From assembly GCF_026965535.1 (NCBI RefSeq), contig NZ_CP114039.1:2294001-2358000 (forward strand): a stretch of DNA of 64,000 bases, given 5' to 3'. The stretch's first letter is position 1; every line of letters begins with the position of its first letter. A program made the translations under genes and the position numbers. This DNA comes from Corallococcus sp. NCRR (GTDB lineage: Bacteria; Myxococcota; Myxococcia; Myxococcales; Myxococcaceae). The notes under the pieces are model-generated. The model had not been told where the DNA came from and made no database searches. It was given only the letters and a program-made list of their open reading frames with translations. Of the stretch, positions 19,853-29,604 are shown one piece after another.

Positions 19853-20422
19853 ATGTCCGTGCGGAGGACCTATCTCATCTTGATCTCCGCGCTCATGCTG
19901 GCGGGCTGCATGCGAGCCGCAACGCCGTCTCCTTCGGCTTACGAGGAGGACCCCTCCATCACCTTCCCGCCGTTCTTCGCGCAACCCGCTGTCTCACTGG
20001 GGACCGAAGGCACGGTGTACGAACTGGATGGAGACACCCTGCGAGCGCTCACCGTCGCTGCCCGGGACCTGCTTCCACCGCAGGACGCCGCCGTGTCCTG
20101 TGGAAGCCGCTGGGCGTCCCAGCAGTACCGCGTCGTCCGGCAGGGCGATGTCATCTTCATCCGCATCGATGAAGACCCGAAGGCGTGTGGCGGCACGCAG
20201 CCCGCGCTGGACTCGGGGGCGAGCTACGCCATCCACCGGGATGGCCGGATCCTCCGGCGGCTCATCGACGGTCAGCCCGATACCGCGAAGCCCGAGGATG
20301 CTGGCGTGTCCGCCACGCCCGGCGAGCCCGGGACCACGTCCCCGGATGCGCTGGGGGACGGGCCCTCTCCGTTCCTGCCACTCTCCTGGCAGGACGCGGG
20401 CTCACCGTCGCGGCTGCCCTGA
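19853..20422 (+). CDS. Hypothetical lipoprotein
   Basis: 189 residues. Lipoprotein leader MSVRRTYLILISALMLAGC, then a mature part with two Cys (SCGSRW, KACGGTQ) that might form a disulfide. The C-terminal 50 residues are Pro/Gly/Asp-rich and probably disordered. I recognise no family. It ends one base before the stop of the convergent outer-membrane protein gene. Confidence 0.65.
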   Translation: MSVRRTYLILISALMLAGCMRAATPSPSAYEEDPSITFPPFFAQPAVSLGTEGTVYELDGDTLRALTVAARDLLPPQDAAVSCGSRWASQQYRVVRQGDVIFIRIDEDPKACGGTQPALDSGASYAIHRDGRILRRLIDGQPDTAKPEDAGVSATPGEPGTTSPDALGDGPSPFLPLSWQDAGSPSRLP

Positions 20423-21508
20423 TTAGAACAGCGACATGCCCAGCGTGACGCTGCACAGGAAGCCGCCGTGCTGGCTGGTTCCGATATCGAGCGCGTCGAG
20501 GAGGTTCGGGTCGCGGCCGTCCGACGTGTTCCAGTTGTCCTCACGCAGGCGGAAGCCCCAGCCCGCGCGCAGACCCAGGTACATGGGGCCCATCGACTGG
20601 CGCATGCCCACCGCCAGCGTCGCCACCGGCGTGAACAGCTTCTCCGTCGTGTACACCTCGGACTCGTCGCCAAACGTGAGCGTGGTCGTCGACGTCGTGC
20701 CCATGTTGAAGCTCATGCCCGCCTCCAGGAACGGGCTCGTGCGCACCTCGCCCAGCGGATACAGGCGCGCCACCGGACCCACGCGGAAGCCCCAGGCCCC
20801 CGTGCCCGCGCTCAGGTTGAGCCCCAGGATGGGCGCCACCCGGTACTCCAGCTCACCGCCAAAGATGCCGGACGGGCTGTTGAATCCCAACGCGAGGCCC
20901 AGGTCCAGGTTCGTCCGGCCACCGCGCCGGGGAGGCAGCCGCGGGCTCTCCGTCTCGCGCCCCATCGAGTCCCCCTCCATGCCCTCATAGCGGGACGCAT
21001 CGTTGCTCAAACGCTCCGACACCAGCGAGTCAGAGCCCGCCGCGGCGGGCACCTCCGCCGCCACCGGCGTCTCCTGGCTCGCGGCCTCCAGCTTCTGGGC
21101 CTCGGACAGCACCGCCTGCGCCATCGCCACCGAGCCCTTGTCGCTCAGGCTGGGATTGACGAACTCATACGCCAGCGTCTTGGTGCGCACTGGCGCGTGC
21201 GTCGTGGCCAGTTGATACGTCAGCCGATACTTCTCCCCGGCCCGCGTCACCTTCGCGCTCACCGTCACGTCGGGCGAACCCTCGTGCTGCGGGTCCATCA
21301 GGATGGCTTCCGTGGTGGCGCTCTTCAGCGCCTCCTCGATGCCGTAGCGCGTGCGCTCCGCCACGGTGCTCGCGGTCAGCCCGCTGGCGTCCACCTCACT
21401 GCCCACGTCCGTGAGCTGGAGGTACAGGGCATCCGCGAACGCGGAGAAGGGCAGAAGCGTGGCGGCCAGCAGCATGCCGGCGCGCGTCCGCAGGGCGGTG
21501 GAGCGCAT
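20423..21508 (-). CDS. Outer-membrane beta-barrel-like protein with N-terminal soluble domain
   Basis: 361 residues. Signal peptide MRSTALRTRAGMLLAATLLPFSAFA. Residues about 25-140 form a mixed domain (TRYGIEEALKSAT, EKYRLTYQLAT) resembling proteins that compute activity of a complex; the middle (150-200) is low complexity. From about 205 alternating strands with Gly/aromatic pattern (LDLGLALGFNSP, FRVGPVARLYPLGEV, FLEAGMSFNMG, YLGLRAGWGFRL) and a C-terminal Phe (TLGMSLF) suggest a small beta-barrel. GAGGAA before ATG 21508 supports the start. Divergent from the export operon. Confidence 0.6.
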   Translation of the reverse strand: MRSTALRTRAGMLLAATLLPFSAFADALYLQLTDVGSEVDASGLTASTVAERTRYGIEEALKSATTEAILMDPQHEGSPDVTVSAKVTRAGEKYRLTYQLATTHAPVRTKTLAYEFVNPSLSDKGSVAMAQAVLSEAQKLEAASQETPVAAEVPAAAGSDSLVSERLSNDASRYEGMEGDSMGRETESPRLPPRRGGRTNLDLGLALGFNSPSGIFGGELEYRVAPILGLNLSAGTGAWGFRVGPVARLYPLGEVRTSPFLEAGMSFNMGTTSTTTLTFGDESEVYTTEKLFTPVATLAVGMRQSMGPMYLGLRAGWGFRLREDNWNTSDGRDPNLLDALDIGTSQHGGFLCSVTLGMSLF

Positions 21509-21714
21509 GGGGTGTTCCTCGAAAGTGTGTGGGAATTGAATCGGGCAGGCAGACGGCCTGACGCTGTTTCTATTCACCCCCAGCACACTTCTTCGCGGTG
21601 TCCGTTCCTGGGACGCGCCCTTCGCGCAAGCGGTCAACGCGCCCGCGCATCCCTCCACCGCCCTTGTGTTTCCGGGTGCTTGGCCCGGCTCGAAGCCCTG
21701 GCACACGGCTCGCT

Positions 21715-22971
21715 ATGGCCCGGGGCGTGGACATCCCGAAGGCCAAAGCCCCGCGCCGCAAACCCTACCTCCTGGCCGCCCTGGGCCTCGCCGCGCTCGT
21801 GGCGGTGACGGTGGGACTGTCCCGGCTGCGCCCCGCGGCGCCCACCGTGGACAAGGCCTCGGTGTGGCTGGACACCGTGAAGCGCGGCCCGCTGGTGCGC
21901 CAGGTGAAGGGCACCGGCTCCCTGGTGCCCGAGTCCATCCGCTGGCTCACCGCCGACACCGCCGGCCGCGTGGAGCGCATCCACGTGCGGCCCGGCGCCA
22001 CCGTCACCGCCGGCACGGTGCTGCTGGAGCTGTCCAACCCGGACGTGCAGCTCCAGGCCCTGGAGGCCGAACGCCAGCTCGCGAGCGCCGAAGGCGACTT
22101 CCTGGAGCTGCGCGAGCTGCTCCAGACGCAGCGGCTGTCCCAGCAGGCCACCGTGGCCACCCTCACCGCCGAGTCCGCCGACGCCACCCGCCGCGCCCAG
22201 GCCAACGCCGCGCTCTTCCAGAAGGCCTTCGTCGGCGACCTGGAGACGCGCCAGGCGCAGGAGAAGGCACAGGAGGCGGGCCAGCGTCTGGACCTGGAGC
22301 GCCAGCGCCTGGACGTCATGTCCCAGAGCCTGCGTCAGCGCCTCGCGTCCCAGCAGGAGCAGGTGGAGCGGCTCAAGGCCGTGGCGCGCTTCCGCCGCCA
22401 GCAGGTGGAGTCCATGAAGGTGCTCGCGGGCGAGGACGGCGTCCTCCAGGAGCTGCCGCTGGAGCTGGGCCAGTGGGTGACGCCCGGGGTGCTCCTGGCC
22501 AAGGTGGTGAAGCCGGAGCGGCTCAAGGCGGAGCTGCGAATCGCGGAGACGCAGGCGCGCGACATCCTCCCGGGCCTGAAGGCGCAGGTGGACACGCGCA
22601 ACGGCGTGGTGGAGGGCACCGTCGCGCGCGTGGCCCCCGCGGCCAGCCAGGGCACGGTGCGCGTGGAGGTGTCGCTGCCGGACACGCTGCCCAGGGGCGC
22701 CCGGCCGGACCTCACCGTGGAGGGCACCGTGGAATTGGAGCGGCTGGACGACGTGCTGTCCGTGGGCCGTCCGGCGGGCGCCCAGGCGGAGAGCACGCTG
22801 GCGCTCTTCCGGCTCCTGCCCGGAGGCGACGAGGCGGTGCGCATCCCCGTGAAGCTGGGCCGCGGCTCGGTGAACGCGGTGGAGGTCGTGCAGGGACTTT
22901 CGGAAGGCGATCAGGTGGTGCTGTCGGACATGACCGCGTGGGATGCGGTGGAGCGCGTGAGGCTGCGATGA
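21715..22971 (+). CDS. Periplasmic adaptor (membrane fusion protein) of an ABC exporter
   Basis: 418 residues. One N-terminal transmembrane segment (about 20-36), then a lipoyl-like strand ([23 protein letters not shown]), a long alpha-hairpin coiled coil (about 105-235, Gln/Glu/Leu/Arg rich), the second half of the lipoyl domain ([20 protein letters not shown]), and a beta-barrel region. HlyD/MacA family. The stop overlaps the start of the ATP-binding gene (ATGA). With the next two genes it forms a MacAB-like exporter; the outer-membrane channel is not encoded here. ATG 21715 chosen because the leader begins just before the membrane segment. Confidence 0.85.
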   Translation: MARGVDIPKAKAPRRKPYLLAALGLAALVAVTVGLSRLRPAAPTVDKASVWLDTVKRGPLVRQVKGTGSLVPESIRWLTADTAGRVERIHVRPGATVTAGTVLLELSNPDVQLQALEAERQLASAEGDFLELRELLQTQRLSQQATVATLTAESADATRRAQANAALFQKAFVGDLETRQAQEKAQEAGQRLDLERQRLDVMSQSLRQRLASQQEQVERLKAVARFRRQQVESMKVLAGEDGVLQELPLELGQWVTPGVLLAKVVKPERLKAELRIAETQARDILPGLKAQVDTRNGVVEGTVARVAPAASQGTVRVEVSLPDTLPRGARPDLTVEGTVELERLDDVLSVGRPAGAQAESTLALFRLLPGGDEAVRIPVKLGRGSVNAVEVVQGLSEGDQVVLSDMTAWDAVERVRLR

Positions 22972-23714
22972 TGACGACGATGACGAACGACCGCGACGCG
23001 AAGGCCGTGGCCCCGGGCGCGGTGCCGGGCAAGACGCTGCTCCAACTCGACGGGCTCACCAAGGTGTTCGAGACGGAGGAGGTGGAGACGCACGCCCTCT
23101 CCAACATCCAGCTCACCATCCGCCAGAACGAATGGGTGGCCATCGTCGGCCCGTCCGGCTCCGGCAAGTCCACGCTGCTCGCGGTGCTGGGGCTTTTGGA
23201 CACCGCCACGCGCGGCAGCTACCTGCTGGATGGACGGAGCGTGCTGGAGCTGTCGCCCACGGACCGGGCGAAGGTGCGCAACCAGCACATCGGCTTCATC
23301 TTCCAGAGCTTCAACCTCATCGGAGACCTCACCGTCTTCGAGAACGTGGAGCTGCCGCTCACCTACCGGGGGCTGCCCGCGCAGGAGCGCAAGCAGCGCG
23401 TGGAGCGGGCCCTGGAGCGCGTGGGCATGGCGCACCGGGCGCGGCACCTGCCGGGGCAGTTGTCCGGCGGTCAGCAGCAGCGCGTGGCGGTGGCGCGCGC
23501 CGTGGCGGGAGACCCCCTCATCCTCCTGGCGGACGAGCCCACCGGCAACCTGGACTCGAAGAACGGCGAGGCGGTGATGCAGCTCTTGTCCGACCTGCAC
23601 AAGGCAGGCTCCACCATCTGCATGGTGACGCACGACCCGGCGCACGCGCGCATCGCCACGCGCACGGTGAGCCTGTTCGACGGCCGCGTCGTGCAGGACG
23701 AACAGCTTCGCTGA
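22968..23714 (+). CDS. ABC transporter ATP-binding protein (LolD/MacB type)
   Basis: 248 residues. Walker [10 protein letters not shown] (61-69), Q-loop FIFQSFNLI, signature [15 protein letters not shown], Walker [14 protein letters not shown], and switch His in VTHDPAHA. The [10 protein letters not shown] and EPTGNLDS phrases are those of the MacB/LolD/FtsE branch, which drives mechanotransmission rather than classical transport. Start ATG 22968 overlaps the adaptor stop by four bases. Works with the ADOP permease that starts 17 bases downstream. Confidence 0.93.
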   Translation: MMTTMTNDRDAKAVAPGAVPGKTLLQLDGLTKVFETEEVETHALSNIQLTIRQNEWVAIVGPSGSGKSTLLAVLGLLDTATRGSYLLDGRSVLELSPTDRAKVRNQHIGFIFQSFNLIGDLTVFENVELPLTYRGLPAQERKQRVERALERVGMAHRARHLPGQLSGGQQQRVAVARAVAGDPLILLADEPTGNLDSKNGEAVMQLLSDLHKAGSTICMVTHDPAHARIATRTVSLFDGRVVQDEQLR

Positions 23715-23731
23715 AGGACGGGGACACGGCC

Positions 23732-26152
23732 ATGGAACACCTGCTCGGTGACTTGCGCTACGCGTGGCGCTCCCTGAAGAACGCCCCCGGCTTCGTGGCG
23801 GTGGCGGTGCTGACGCTGGCCCTGGGCATCGGCGCGAACAGCGCCGTGTTCAGCGTGGTGAAGGGCGTGCTGCTCACCCCGCCGCCGTTCACCCAGCCGG
23901 AGCGGCTGGTGCTGCTGGCCCCGAACTTCGACGCCTTCGGCCTGAAGGAGGTGTCGAACTCCCTCCCCGAGTACCGGGACATGACCACGCACACGAAGGC
24001 CTTCACGGCGCTGGCGGCCTTCCGGCCCGACGACATGACGCTCACCGGCGAGGAGTCACCCCGGCGCCTGCGCGTCGTCATCGCCACGGCGTCCTTCCTG
24101 CCCACGCTGGGGGTCGCGCCGGTGCTCGGTCGGGGCTTCACGCAGGAGGAGGAGACGCCGGGCCAGGACAAGGTCGTCGTGCTCACGGACGCCGCGTGGC
24201 GCACCCACTTCGCGAAGGACCCGGAGGTGCTGGGGCGCGTGCTGCGATTGGACGGCGTGCCGCGCACGGTGGTGGGCGTGCTGCCCCCGGGCGCCGTCTA
24301 TCCGGAGGACACGGAGGGGGTCGTGCCCCTGGCGCCCACGCCCGAGCAGCAGGAGGAGTCCCGGCGCGGCAACCGCTTCCTGAGCGTGATGGCGCGGCTC
24401 AAGCCGGGCATGACGCTGGACGCGGCGCGCGCGGACCTGGTGCGCATGGGCAACGCCCGCCCCACGGACCTGGTGGCCGAGTACCAGCGGTGGGGCTGGT
24501 CCATGAGCGTGAAGTCGCTGGAGGACCAGGTGGTGGGCAGCGTCCGCGAGACGCTGTGGCTGCTCTGGGGCGCGGTGGGCTTCGTGCTGCTGGTGGCGTG
24601 CTCCAGCGTGGCGAACCTGCTGCTCGCGAGGGCGGTGTCGCGGGGCCGCGAGGTGTCCATCCGCGCGGCGCTGGGCGCGGGCCGGCCGCGGCTGGTGGCG
24701 CAGTTCCTCACGGAGAGCCTGGTGCTGTCGCTGGTGGCGGGCGCGGTGGGCTTGCTGCTCGCGCTGTGGGGCACGGACGCGCTGGTGGCCACGGTGGGGG
24801 ACAGCCTGCCCCGGGCCCAGGGCGTGAAGCTGGACGTGGCCTCCGTGCTCTTCACGTTGGCGGTGTCGGTGCTCACGGGCGTGCTCTTCGGGCTGGTGCC
24901 CGCGCTCCAGGCGAGCCGCGCGGACCTGCACGCGGCGATGCGCGAGGGCGCACGCGCCACGGGGAGCCACCGCACGGGCCGGCTGCGCGCCGCGCTGGTG
25001 GTGGCGCAGGTGTCGCTCGCGCTGGTGCTGCTGGTGGGCGCGGGCCTGTTCGTGAAGAGCTTCCTCGCGCTCCAGCGTGTGGACGCGGGCTTCGAGTCGG
25101 ACGGCGTGCTCACCGGCGCGCTCGCGCTGCCCAAGGTGCAGTACCCGGACCGGGCGAGGCAGGCGGCCTTCCTGCGGGACCTGGTGCCCCGGCTCCAGGC
25201 GCTGCCGGGCGTGGAGTCCGCAGGGCTGACGAACGTGCTCCCGCTGGGCGGCTTCATGGACAACAGCTTCGACATCGAGGGGCGCACGCGCCAGCCGGGC
25301 GAGCTGTGGAAGGCGGTGGAGTTCCGCGCCGTCACGCCGGGCTACCTGCACGCGCTGCGCGTCCACCCGTGGCAGGGGCGGTTGCTGGAGGACGGGGACG
25401 GGCCGGACGCGCCCTGGGCGGTGGTCATCAACCGCTCCTTCGCGGACCTCTTCTGGCCGAAGGGGGACGCGCTGGGGCAGCGGGTGAAGCTGCACGGCAA
25501 GGACATGCAGTGGACCACGGTGGTGGGCATCGTGGACGACCTGCGCGAGTGGGGCCTGGACGTGCCCGCGCGCCCGGCGGCGTACTACGCGCTGTCGCAG
25601 CTGCCGGACGTCTCCATGGGCCTGGCGGTGCGGGTGAAGTCCGGGGCCCCGGAGGCGCTGCGCGCCCAGGTGGAGGCGGAGGTGCGCGCGGTGGACGCGG
25701 ACCTGCCGCTGTTCGACGTGTCTTCGCTCACGCACCGGATGGACCAGTCCACGGGCGCCCGTCGGTTGTCCGCGCTGGTGATGGGCTTGTTCGCGGGCGT
25801 CGCGCTGCTGCTCGCGGCGCTGGGGCTGTCGGGCGTCATCGCCTTCTCGGTGACGCAGCGCACGCGGGAGCTGGGCATCCGCATGGCATTGGGCGCGGCG
25901 CGCGGCGACGTGCTGCGGCTGGTGCTGGCGCAGGGCCTGCGGCTGTCGCTCACGGGCGTGGCGGTGGGGCTGTGCCTGTCATTGGGGTTGGCGCGGCTGT
26001 TGGGGTCGCTGCTGTATGGCGTGTCGGCGGCCGACCCGTGGACCTTCGGCGGGGTGGCGCTGCTGCTGACCGGGGTGGCGCTGGGGGCGTCGTGGCTGCC
26101 GGCCCTGCGGGCGACCCGCGTGGACCCCATCATCGCGCTCCGGGCCGACTGA
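23732..26152 (+). CDS. ADOP-type (duplicated MacB/FtsX) ABC permease
   Basis: 806 residues. Starts with the ADOP signature ([18 protein letters not shown] then [19 protein letters not shown]), has a large periplasmic MacB-core domain, three membrane segments near 285-410, a second periplasmic domain (about 440-660), and a repeat of the FtsX block at the end ([22 protein letters not shown]). So it is the fused double permease with eight membrane helices called acidobacterial duplicated orphan permease. Unlike the orphans, it sits in an operon with its own ATPase and adaptor. Substrate unknown; candidates are peptides or lipids. Confidence 0.9.
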   Translation: MEHLLGDLRYAWRSLKNAPGFVAVAVLTLALGIGANSAVFSVVKGVLLTPPPFTQPERLVLLAPNFDAFGLKEVSNSLPEYRDMTTHTKAFTALAAFRPDDMTLTGEESPRRLRVVIATASFLPTLGVAPVLGRGFTQEEETPGQDKVVVLTDAAWRTHFAKDPEVLGRVLRLDGVPRTVVGVLPPGAVYPEDTEGVVPLAPTPEQQEESRRGNRFLSVMARLKPGMTLDAARADLVRMGNARPTDLVAEYQRWGWSMSVKSLEDQVVGSVRETLWLLWGAVGFVLLVACSSVANLLLARAVSRGREVSIRAALGAGRPRLVAQFLTESLVLSLVAGAVGLLLALWGTDALVATVGDSLPRAQGVKLDVASVLFTLAVSVLTGVLFGLVPALQASRADLHAAMREGARATGSHRTGRLRAALVVAQVSLALVLLVGAGLFVKSFLALQRVDAGFESDGVLTGALALPKVQYPDRARQAAFLRDLVPRLQALPGVESAGLTNVLPLGGFMDNSFDIEGRTRQPGELWKAVEFRAVTPGYLHALRVHPWQGRLLEDGDGPDAPWAVVINRSFADLFWPKGDALGQRVKLHGKDMQWTTVVGIVDDLREWGLDVPARPAAYYALSQLPDVSMGLAVRVKSGAPEALRAQVEAEVRAVDADLPLFDVSSLTHRMDQSTGARRLSALVMGLFAGVALLLAALGLSGVIAFSVTQRTRELGIRMALGAARGDVLRLVLAQGLRLSLTGVAVGLCLSLGLARLLGSLLYGVSAADPWTFGGVALLLTGVALGASWLPALRATRVDPIIALRAD

Positions 26153-26184
26153 CCTTCCCCCTTTTCTGGCACAGTCCCTGAACC

Positions 26185-27603
26185 GTGGCGTCCTCCGTGT
26201 CCGAACCCACTGCTCCCCTTCCGCGTACCACCCGCATCCTCGTGGCCGACGACCAGCCGGACGTTCTGGAGGCGTTGCGGCTCTTGCTCAAGCGCGACGG
26301 CTACACGGTGGTGAGCGCGCAATCCCCCGCGGGCGTGAAGGCCACGCTGGACGCGGAGGACGTGGACCTGGTGTTGATGGACTTGAACTACGCGCGCGAT
26401 ACGACGTCCGGGCGCGAGGGCCTGGACCTGCTGGGCGAGCTGCGCGCGAGGGACGCGCTCTTGCCCGTGGTGGTGATGACGGCGTGGGGCAGCGTGGAGG
26501 GCGCGGTGGAGGCGATGCGCCTGGGCGCGCGCGACTACGTGCAGAAGCCCTGGGACAACACGCGCCTCTTGGCCACGCTGCGCACGCAACTGGAGCTGTC
26601 CCGGGCGCTGAAGCGCGGCCGGCGGCTGGAGGAGGAGAACCAGCACCTGCGCCGCGAGCAGGGCGGACGCTCTCCGCTGGTGGGCGACTCGCGGGCGATG
26701 CAGCCGGTGCGCAGGCTCATCGAGCGGGTGGCGCCGTCGTCGGCGCCGGTGCTGGTGACGGGGGAGCACGGGACGGGCAAGGAGGTGGTGGCGCGCCTCA
26801 TCCACGCGGCGAGCACGCGCGCGGACCGGCCCTTCGTCGCGGTGAACTCCGGCGGCCTGTCCGAGGGCGTCTTCGAGAGCGAGCTCTTCGGCCACGTGAA
26901 GGGCGCCTTCACGGACGCGAAGGCGGACCGCATCGGCTGCTTCGAGCTGGCGGACGGCGGCACGCTCTTCCTGGATGAGATTGGGAACATGCCGCTCACG
27001 CAGCAGGCGAAGTTGCTGCGGGTGCTCCAGACGGGGGAGCTGCACCCGGTGGGCTCGTCGCGGACGCGGCGCGTGGACGTGCGCGTGGTGAGCGCGACGA
27101 ACGTGGACCTGGGCCGCGCGGCGGCGGAGGGCCGCTTCCGCGAGGACCTGCTCTACCGGCTCAACACGGTGGAGGTGCAGTTGCCGCCGCTGCGGGAGCG
27201 GCGCGAGGACATCCCGTTGCTCGCGACGCACTTCCTGGCGGCGCAGGGGCAGCGCTACGGCCGTCCCGACATCCACCTGGCGCCAGGAGCCATGGAGGCG
27301 CTCATCGCGTACCCGTGGCCGGGCAACGTGCGCGAGCTGGAGCACGCGGTGGAGCGCGCACTGCTGATGGCGGTGGGGGACCGCGTGGAGGCGGAGGACC
27401 TGCTGCTCAAGCGGATGGGGCCTCCGGGTGGAGGCAGCACGCGCCTGGAGGAGATGACGCTGGAGGAGGCGGAGCGCTACCTCATCGAGCGAGCCCTGGG
27501 CCGGCATGACGGCAACGTGAGCGAAGCCGCGAAGGCGCTGGGCCTGTCGCGCAGCGCGCTCTACCGGCGGCTCCAGTACTACGGCATCAAGGGCGCAAGG
27601 TGA
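26185..27603 (+). CDS. NtrC-family sigma-54 response regulator (GAFTDA variant)
   Basis: 472 residues: receiver (D22, D23, phospho-acceptor D66), AAA+ domain and a Fis-like helix-turn-helix (NVSEAAKALGLSRSALYRRL). Walker A is GEHGTGKE (193-200), Walker B GTLFLDEIGN. The sigma-54 contact loop reads GAFTDA (240-245) instead of GAFTGA, a change at a residue that matters for open-complex formation. Start is GTG 26185. Its stop overlaps the kinase start (GTGA), and it follows the export operon by 32 bases on the same strand, so the regulator pair may control that exporter. Confidence 0.9.
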   Translation: MASSVSEPTAPLPRTTRILVADDQPDVLEALRLLLKRDGYTVVSAQSPAGVKATLDAEDVDLVLMDLNYARDTTSGREGLDLLGELRARDALLPVVVMTAWGSVEGAVEAMRLGARDYVQKPWDNTRLLATLRTQLELSRALKRGRRLEEENQHLRREQGGRSPLVGDSRAMQPVRRLIERVAPSSAPVLVTGEHGTGKEVVARLIHAASTRADRPFVAVNSGGLSEGVFESELFGHVKGAFTDAKADRIGCFELADGGTLFLDEIGNMPLTQQAKLLRVLQTGELHPVGSSRTRRVDVRVVSATNVDLGRAAAEGRFREDLLYRLNTVEVQLPPLRERREDIPLLATHFLAAQGQRYGRPDIHLAPGAMEALIAYPWPGNVRELEHAVERALLMAVGDRVEAEDLLLKRMGPPGGGSTRLEEMTLEEAERYLIERALGRHDGNVSEAAKALGLSRSALYRRLQYYGIKGAR

Positions 27604-28973
27604 GCCGCGGTCCCGCGGAGCCGTCCGAACCGGATGCACGCGCGCCATACGACCTGCGCGTCATGTGGCTCGCGGTCCTCGCGGGCCTGCCCGCGGTGCT
27701 CGTGACGCTCGCGCTGCTCTGGACGGGGGACTTCACCGCGAAGGTGCGCTGGACGCTGTCCGTCCTCGTGGTGGGCATCCACGCCGGAGCCTGTCTGGCG
27801 CTCCGCGAGCGCGTCGTGCGGCCCCTGCACACCGTCGCGGGCCTGCTGGCCGCGCTGCGTGAAGGGGACTACTCCGTGCGCGGCCGGGGCGGACGCGCGG
27901 GGGACCCTCTCGGAGAGGTGCTCCTGGAAGTCAACGCCCTGGGGGACACCCTGCGCGAACAGCGCCTGGGCGCCATGGAGGCCGGCGCGCTGCTGGGCCA
28001 GGTCATGGAGGCCATCGACGTCGCGGTGCTCGCCTTCGACGCCTCCGGCACCCTCAAGCTGGTGAACCGCGCGGGCGCCCGGCTCGTGGGCCTGCCGCGC
28101 GCGCAGTTGCTGGGACAGCGCGCCGAAGCCCTCGGCTGGAGCGACCTGCTGGAGGGTCCCGCCCCCCGCCGCCTCACGCGCGTCTTCGCGCAGCAGGACG
28201 GCGGCCCCTACGAACTGTGGCGAGGCACCTTCCGCGAAGGCGGCCAGCCCCACCAGCTCGTCGTGCTCACCGACCTGCGTCTGGCATTGCGCGAAGAGGA
28301 GCGCGAAGCCTGGCGCCGGCTGGTCCGCGTGCTCAGCCACGAAATCAACAACTCCCTCACCCCCATCCAGTCCATCGCGGACGCCCTCCGGGACACCGTC
28401 TCCCAGGTGCCGCGCCCCGCGGACTGGGAGGAGGACACCCGTCACGGCCTGGGCATCATCGCCCGCCGCGCGGAGGCCCTGTCCCGCTTCATGTCCGCCC
28501 ACGCGCGGCTCGCGCGCCTGCCACCCCCCACCTTGGGGCCCGTGGAGGTGGAGCCCTGGGTGCGGCGCGTGGTGGCCCTGGAGCCGCGCCGCCCCGTCGC
28601 CGTGCGCCCGGGCCCCGTCCTCACCGTGTCCGGGGATGGCGACCAGCTGGAGCAATTGCTCATCAACCTGGTGCGCAACGCCGTGGACGCCGTCCTGTCG
28701 GAGGGCAGCGCGGGCGGTGTCTGGGTTTCCTGGGCGGTGCATGCGCCGGGCGCCGTGGAGGTCTGGGTGGAGGACGAAGGCCCCGGCCTCGCGGACACCG
28801 CGAACCTCTTCGTGCCCTTCTTCACCACCAAGCCCCAGGGCAGCGGCATCGGCCTGGCGCTCAGCCGGCAGATCGCCGAAGCGCACGGAGGCAGCCTGCG
28901 CCTGGAGAACCGCACGGACGGCCGGGGCTGCCGCGCGAGGCTCAGGCTCCCGCTGGACGCTCCGCGCGCCTGA
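27600..28973 (+). CDS. NtrY-like membrane sensor histidine kinase
   Basis: 457 residues. Two membrane segments (about 21-42 and 51-68) with a very short loop between, a HAMP-like stretch (VVRPLHTVAGLLAALREGDYSV), a PAS domain (about 125-230), the H-box with H247 in VLSHEINNSLTPIQ, then N, G1 (DEGPGL), F and G2 (GSGIGLALS) boxes of the ATPase. The H-box and N-box NLVRNAVDAV are NtrB/NtrY-like, fitting the sigma-54 regulator that its GTG start overlaps. With almost no periplasmic part it should sense inside the cell or in the membrane. Confidence 0.9.
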   Translation: MSRGPAEPSEPDARAPYDLRVMWLAVLAGLPAVLVTLALLWTGDFTAKVRWTLSVLVVGIHAGACLALRERVVRPLHTVAGLLAALREGDYSVRGRGGRAGDPLGEVLLEVNALGDTLREQRLGAMEAGALLGQVMEAIDVAVLAFDASGTLKLVNRAGARLVGLPRAQLLGQRAEALGWSDLLEGPAPRRLTRVFAQQDGGPYELWRGTFREGGQPHQLVVLTDLRLALREEEREAWRRLVRVLSHEINNSLTPIQSIADALRDTVSQVPRPADWEEDTRHGLGIIARRAEALSRFMSAHARLARLPPPTLGPVEVEPWVRRVVALEPRRPVAVRPGPVLTVSGDGDQLEQLLINLVRNAVDAVLSEGSAGGVWVSWAVHAPGAVEVWVEDEGPGLADTANLFVPFFTTKPQGSGIGLALSRQIAEAHGGSLRLENRTDGRGCRARLRLPLDAPRA

Positions 28974-29460
28974 AGCCCTTCTTGCCGGACGAGGACTCGG
29001 GGCCCGTGGGCGTGGCGGGAGCGGCCTCGGGCTCCGGCACGGGCGCGGCCAGCCGGTAGAGCAGCGCGGTCGCCGCCCAGAAGAACAGCACCGTGAAGCC
29101 CACGTGGATCCACCGCGCCCCGGACCACTGCTGCAGCGAGCGGGGCAACGCCTCCAGCGCGACGAAGCCGCCCATCCACTGCCCCAGCCAGCACAGCGCC
29201 GTCACCCACACCACGCGCTGCCACGACGCCACCCGCGTGCGCCCGAAGGCATAACGGTGCAGCGCCCACAACAGCCCCACGGCGCAGCCCCACAGCGCCA
29301 GACGTGTCAGGGAAAGTCCCCGGTGCGAAGGACCCCATGGGTCCAGCTCCAGCACCCCGAAGCTCGGCGCCAGGATGAGCACCTGCACCAGCAGCACCCG
29401 GCGCACCCGCTCCGTCAATCCCTTGAGGAGCTGCCCATACGTCCAGGTCAGCGCAATCAT
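28942..29460 (-). CDS. Hypothetical multi-pass membrane protein
   Basis: 172 residues, four probable transmembrane helices (around VLLVQVLILAPSFGVL, LALWGCAVGLLWALH, VVWVTALCWLGQWMGGFVAL, VGFTVLFFWAATALLYRL) and a charged, Pro-rich cytoplasmic tail. ATG 29460 has a good GAGGAGGG upstream. The end overlaps the convergent kinase gene by 32 bases. No family recognised. Confidence 0.65.
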   Translation of the reverse strand: MIALTWTYGQLLKGLTERVRRVLLVQVLILAPSFGVLELDPWGPSHRGLSLTRLALWGCAVGLLWALHRYAFGRTRVASWQRVVWVTALCWLGQWMGGFVALEALPRSLQQWSGARWIHVGFTVLFFWAATALLYRLAAPVPEPEAAPATPTGPESSSGKKGFRRAERPAGA

Positions 29461-29604
29461 CGGGGCCCTCCTCGGGCACGAATGAGCGGTGCTGCAGGAG
29501 AAGAACGGTTCGCCCTTTATTTCTTGATTTATTTGGTTGGGAAGGACTCCCGGGCTCCACCCCAGACAAGCAACTTCCAAGGGTTGGAGGGTCATCCTCA
29601 ATGA
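29461..29604. promoter_or_regulatory. AT-rich spacer, probable promoter of the 28942-29460 gene
   Basis: Bases 29512-29541 (ctttatttcttgatttattt and flanks) are the most A/T-rich stretch in this part of the window, 50-80 bases upstream of the minus-strand start at 29460. It also follows the lipoprotein gene that ends at 29605. I cannot name -35/-10 boxes with confidence. Confidence 0.4.

Noticed and set aside
26161-26184. TGGCAC resembling a sigma-54 -24 element before the NtrC-type gene
   Set aside because: The expected GC at -12 is missing and the site is only about 15 bases from the start codon.
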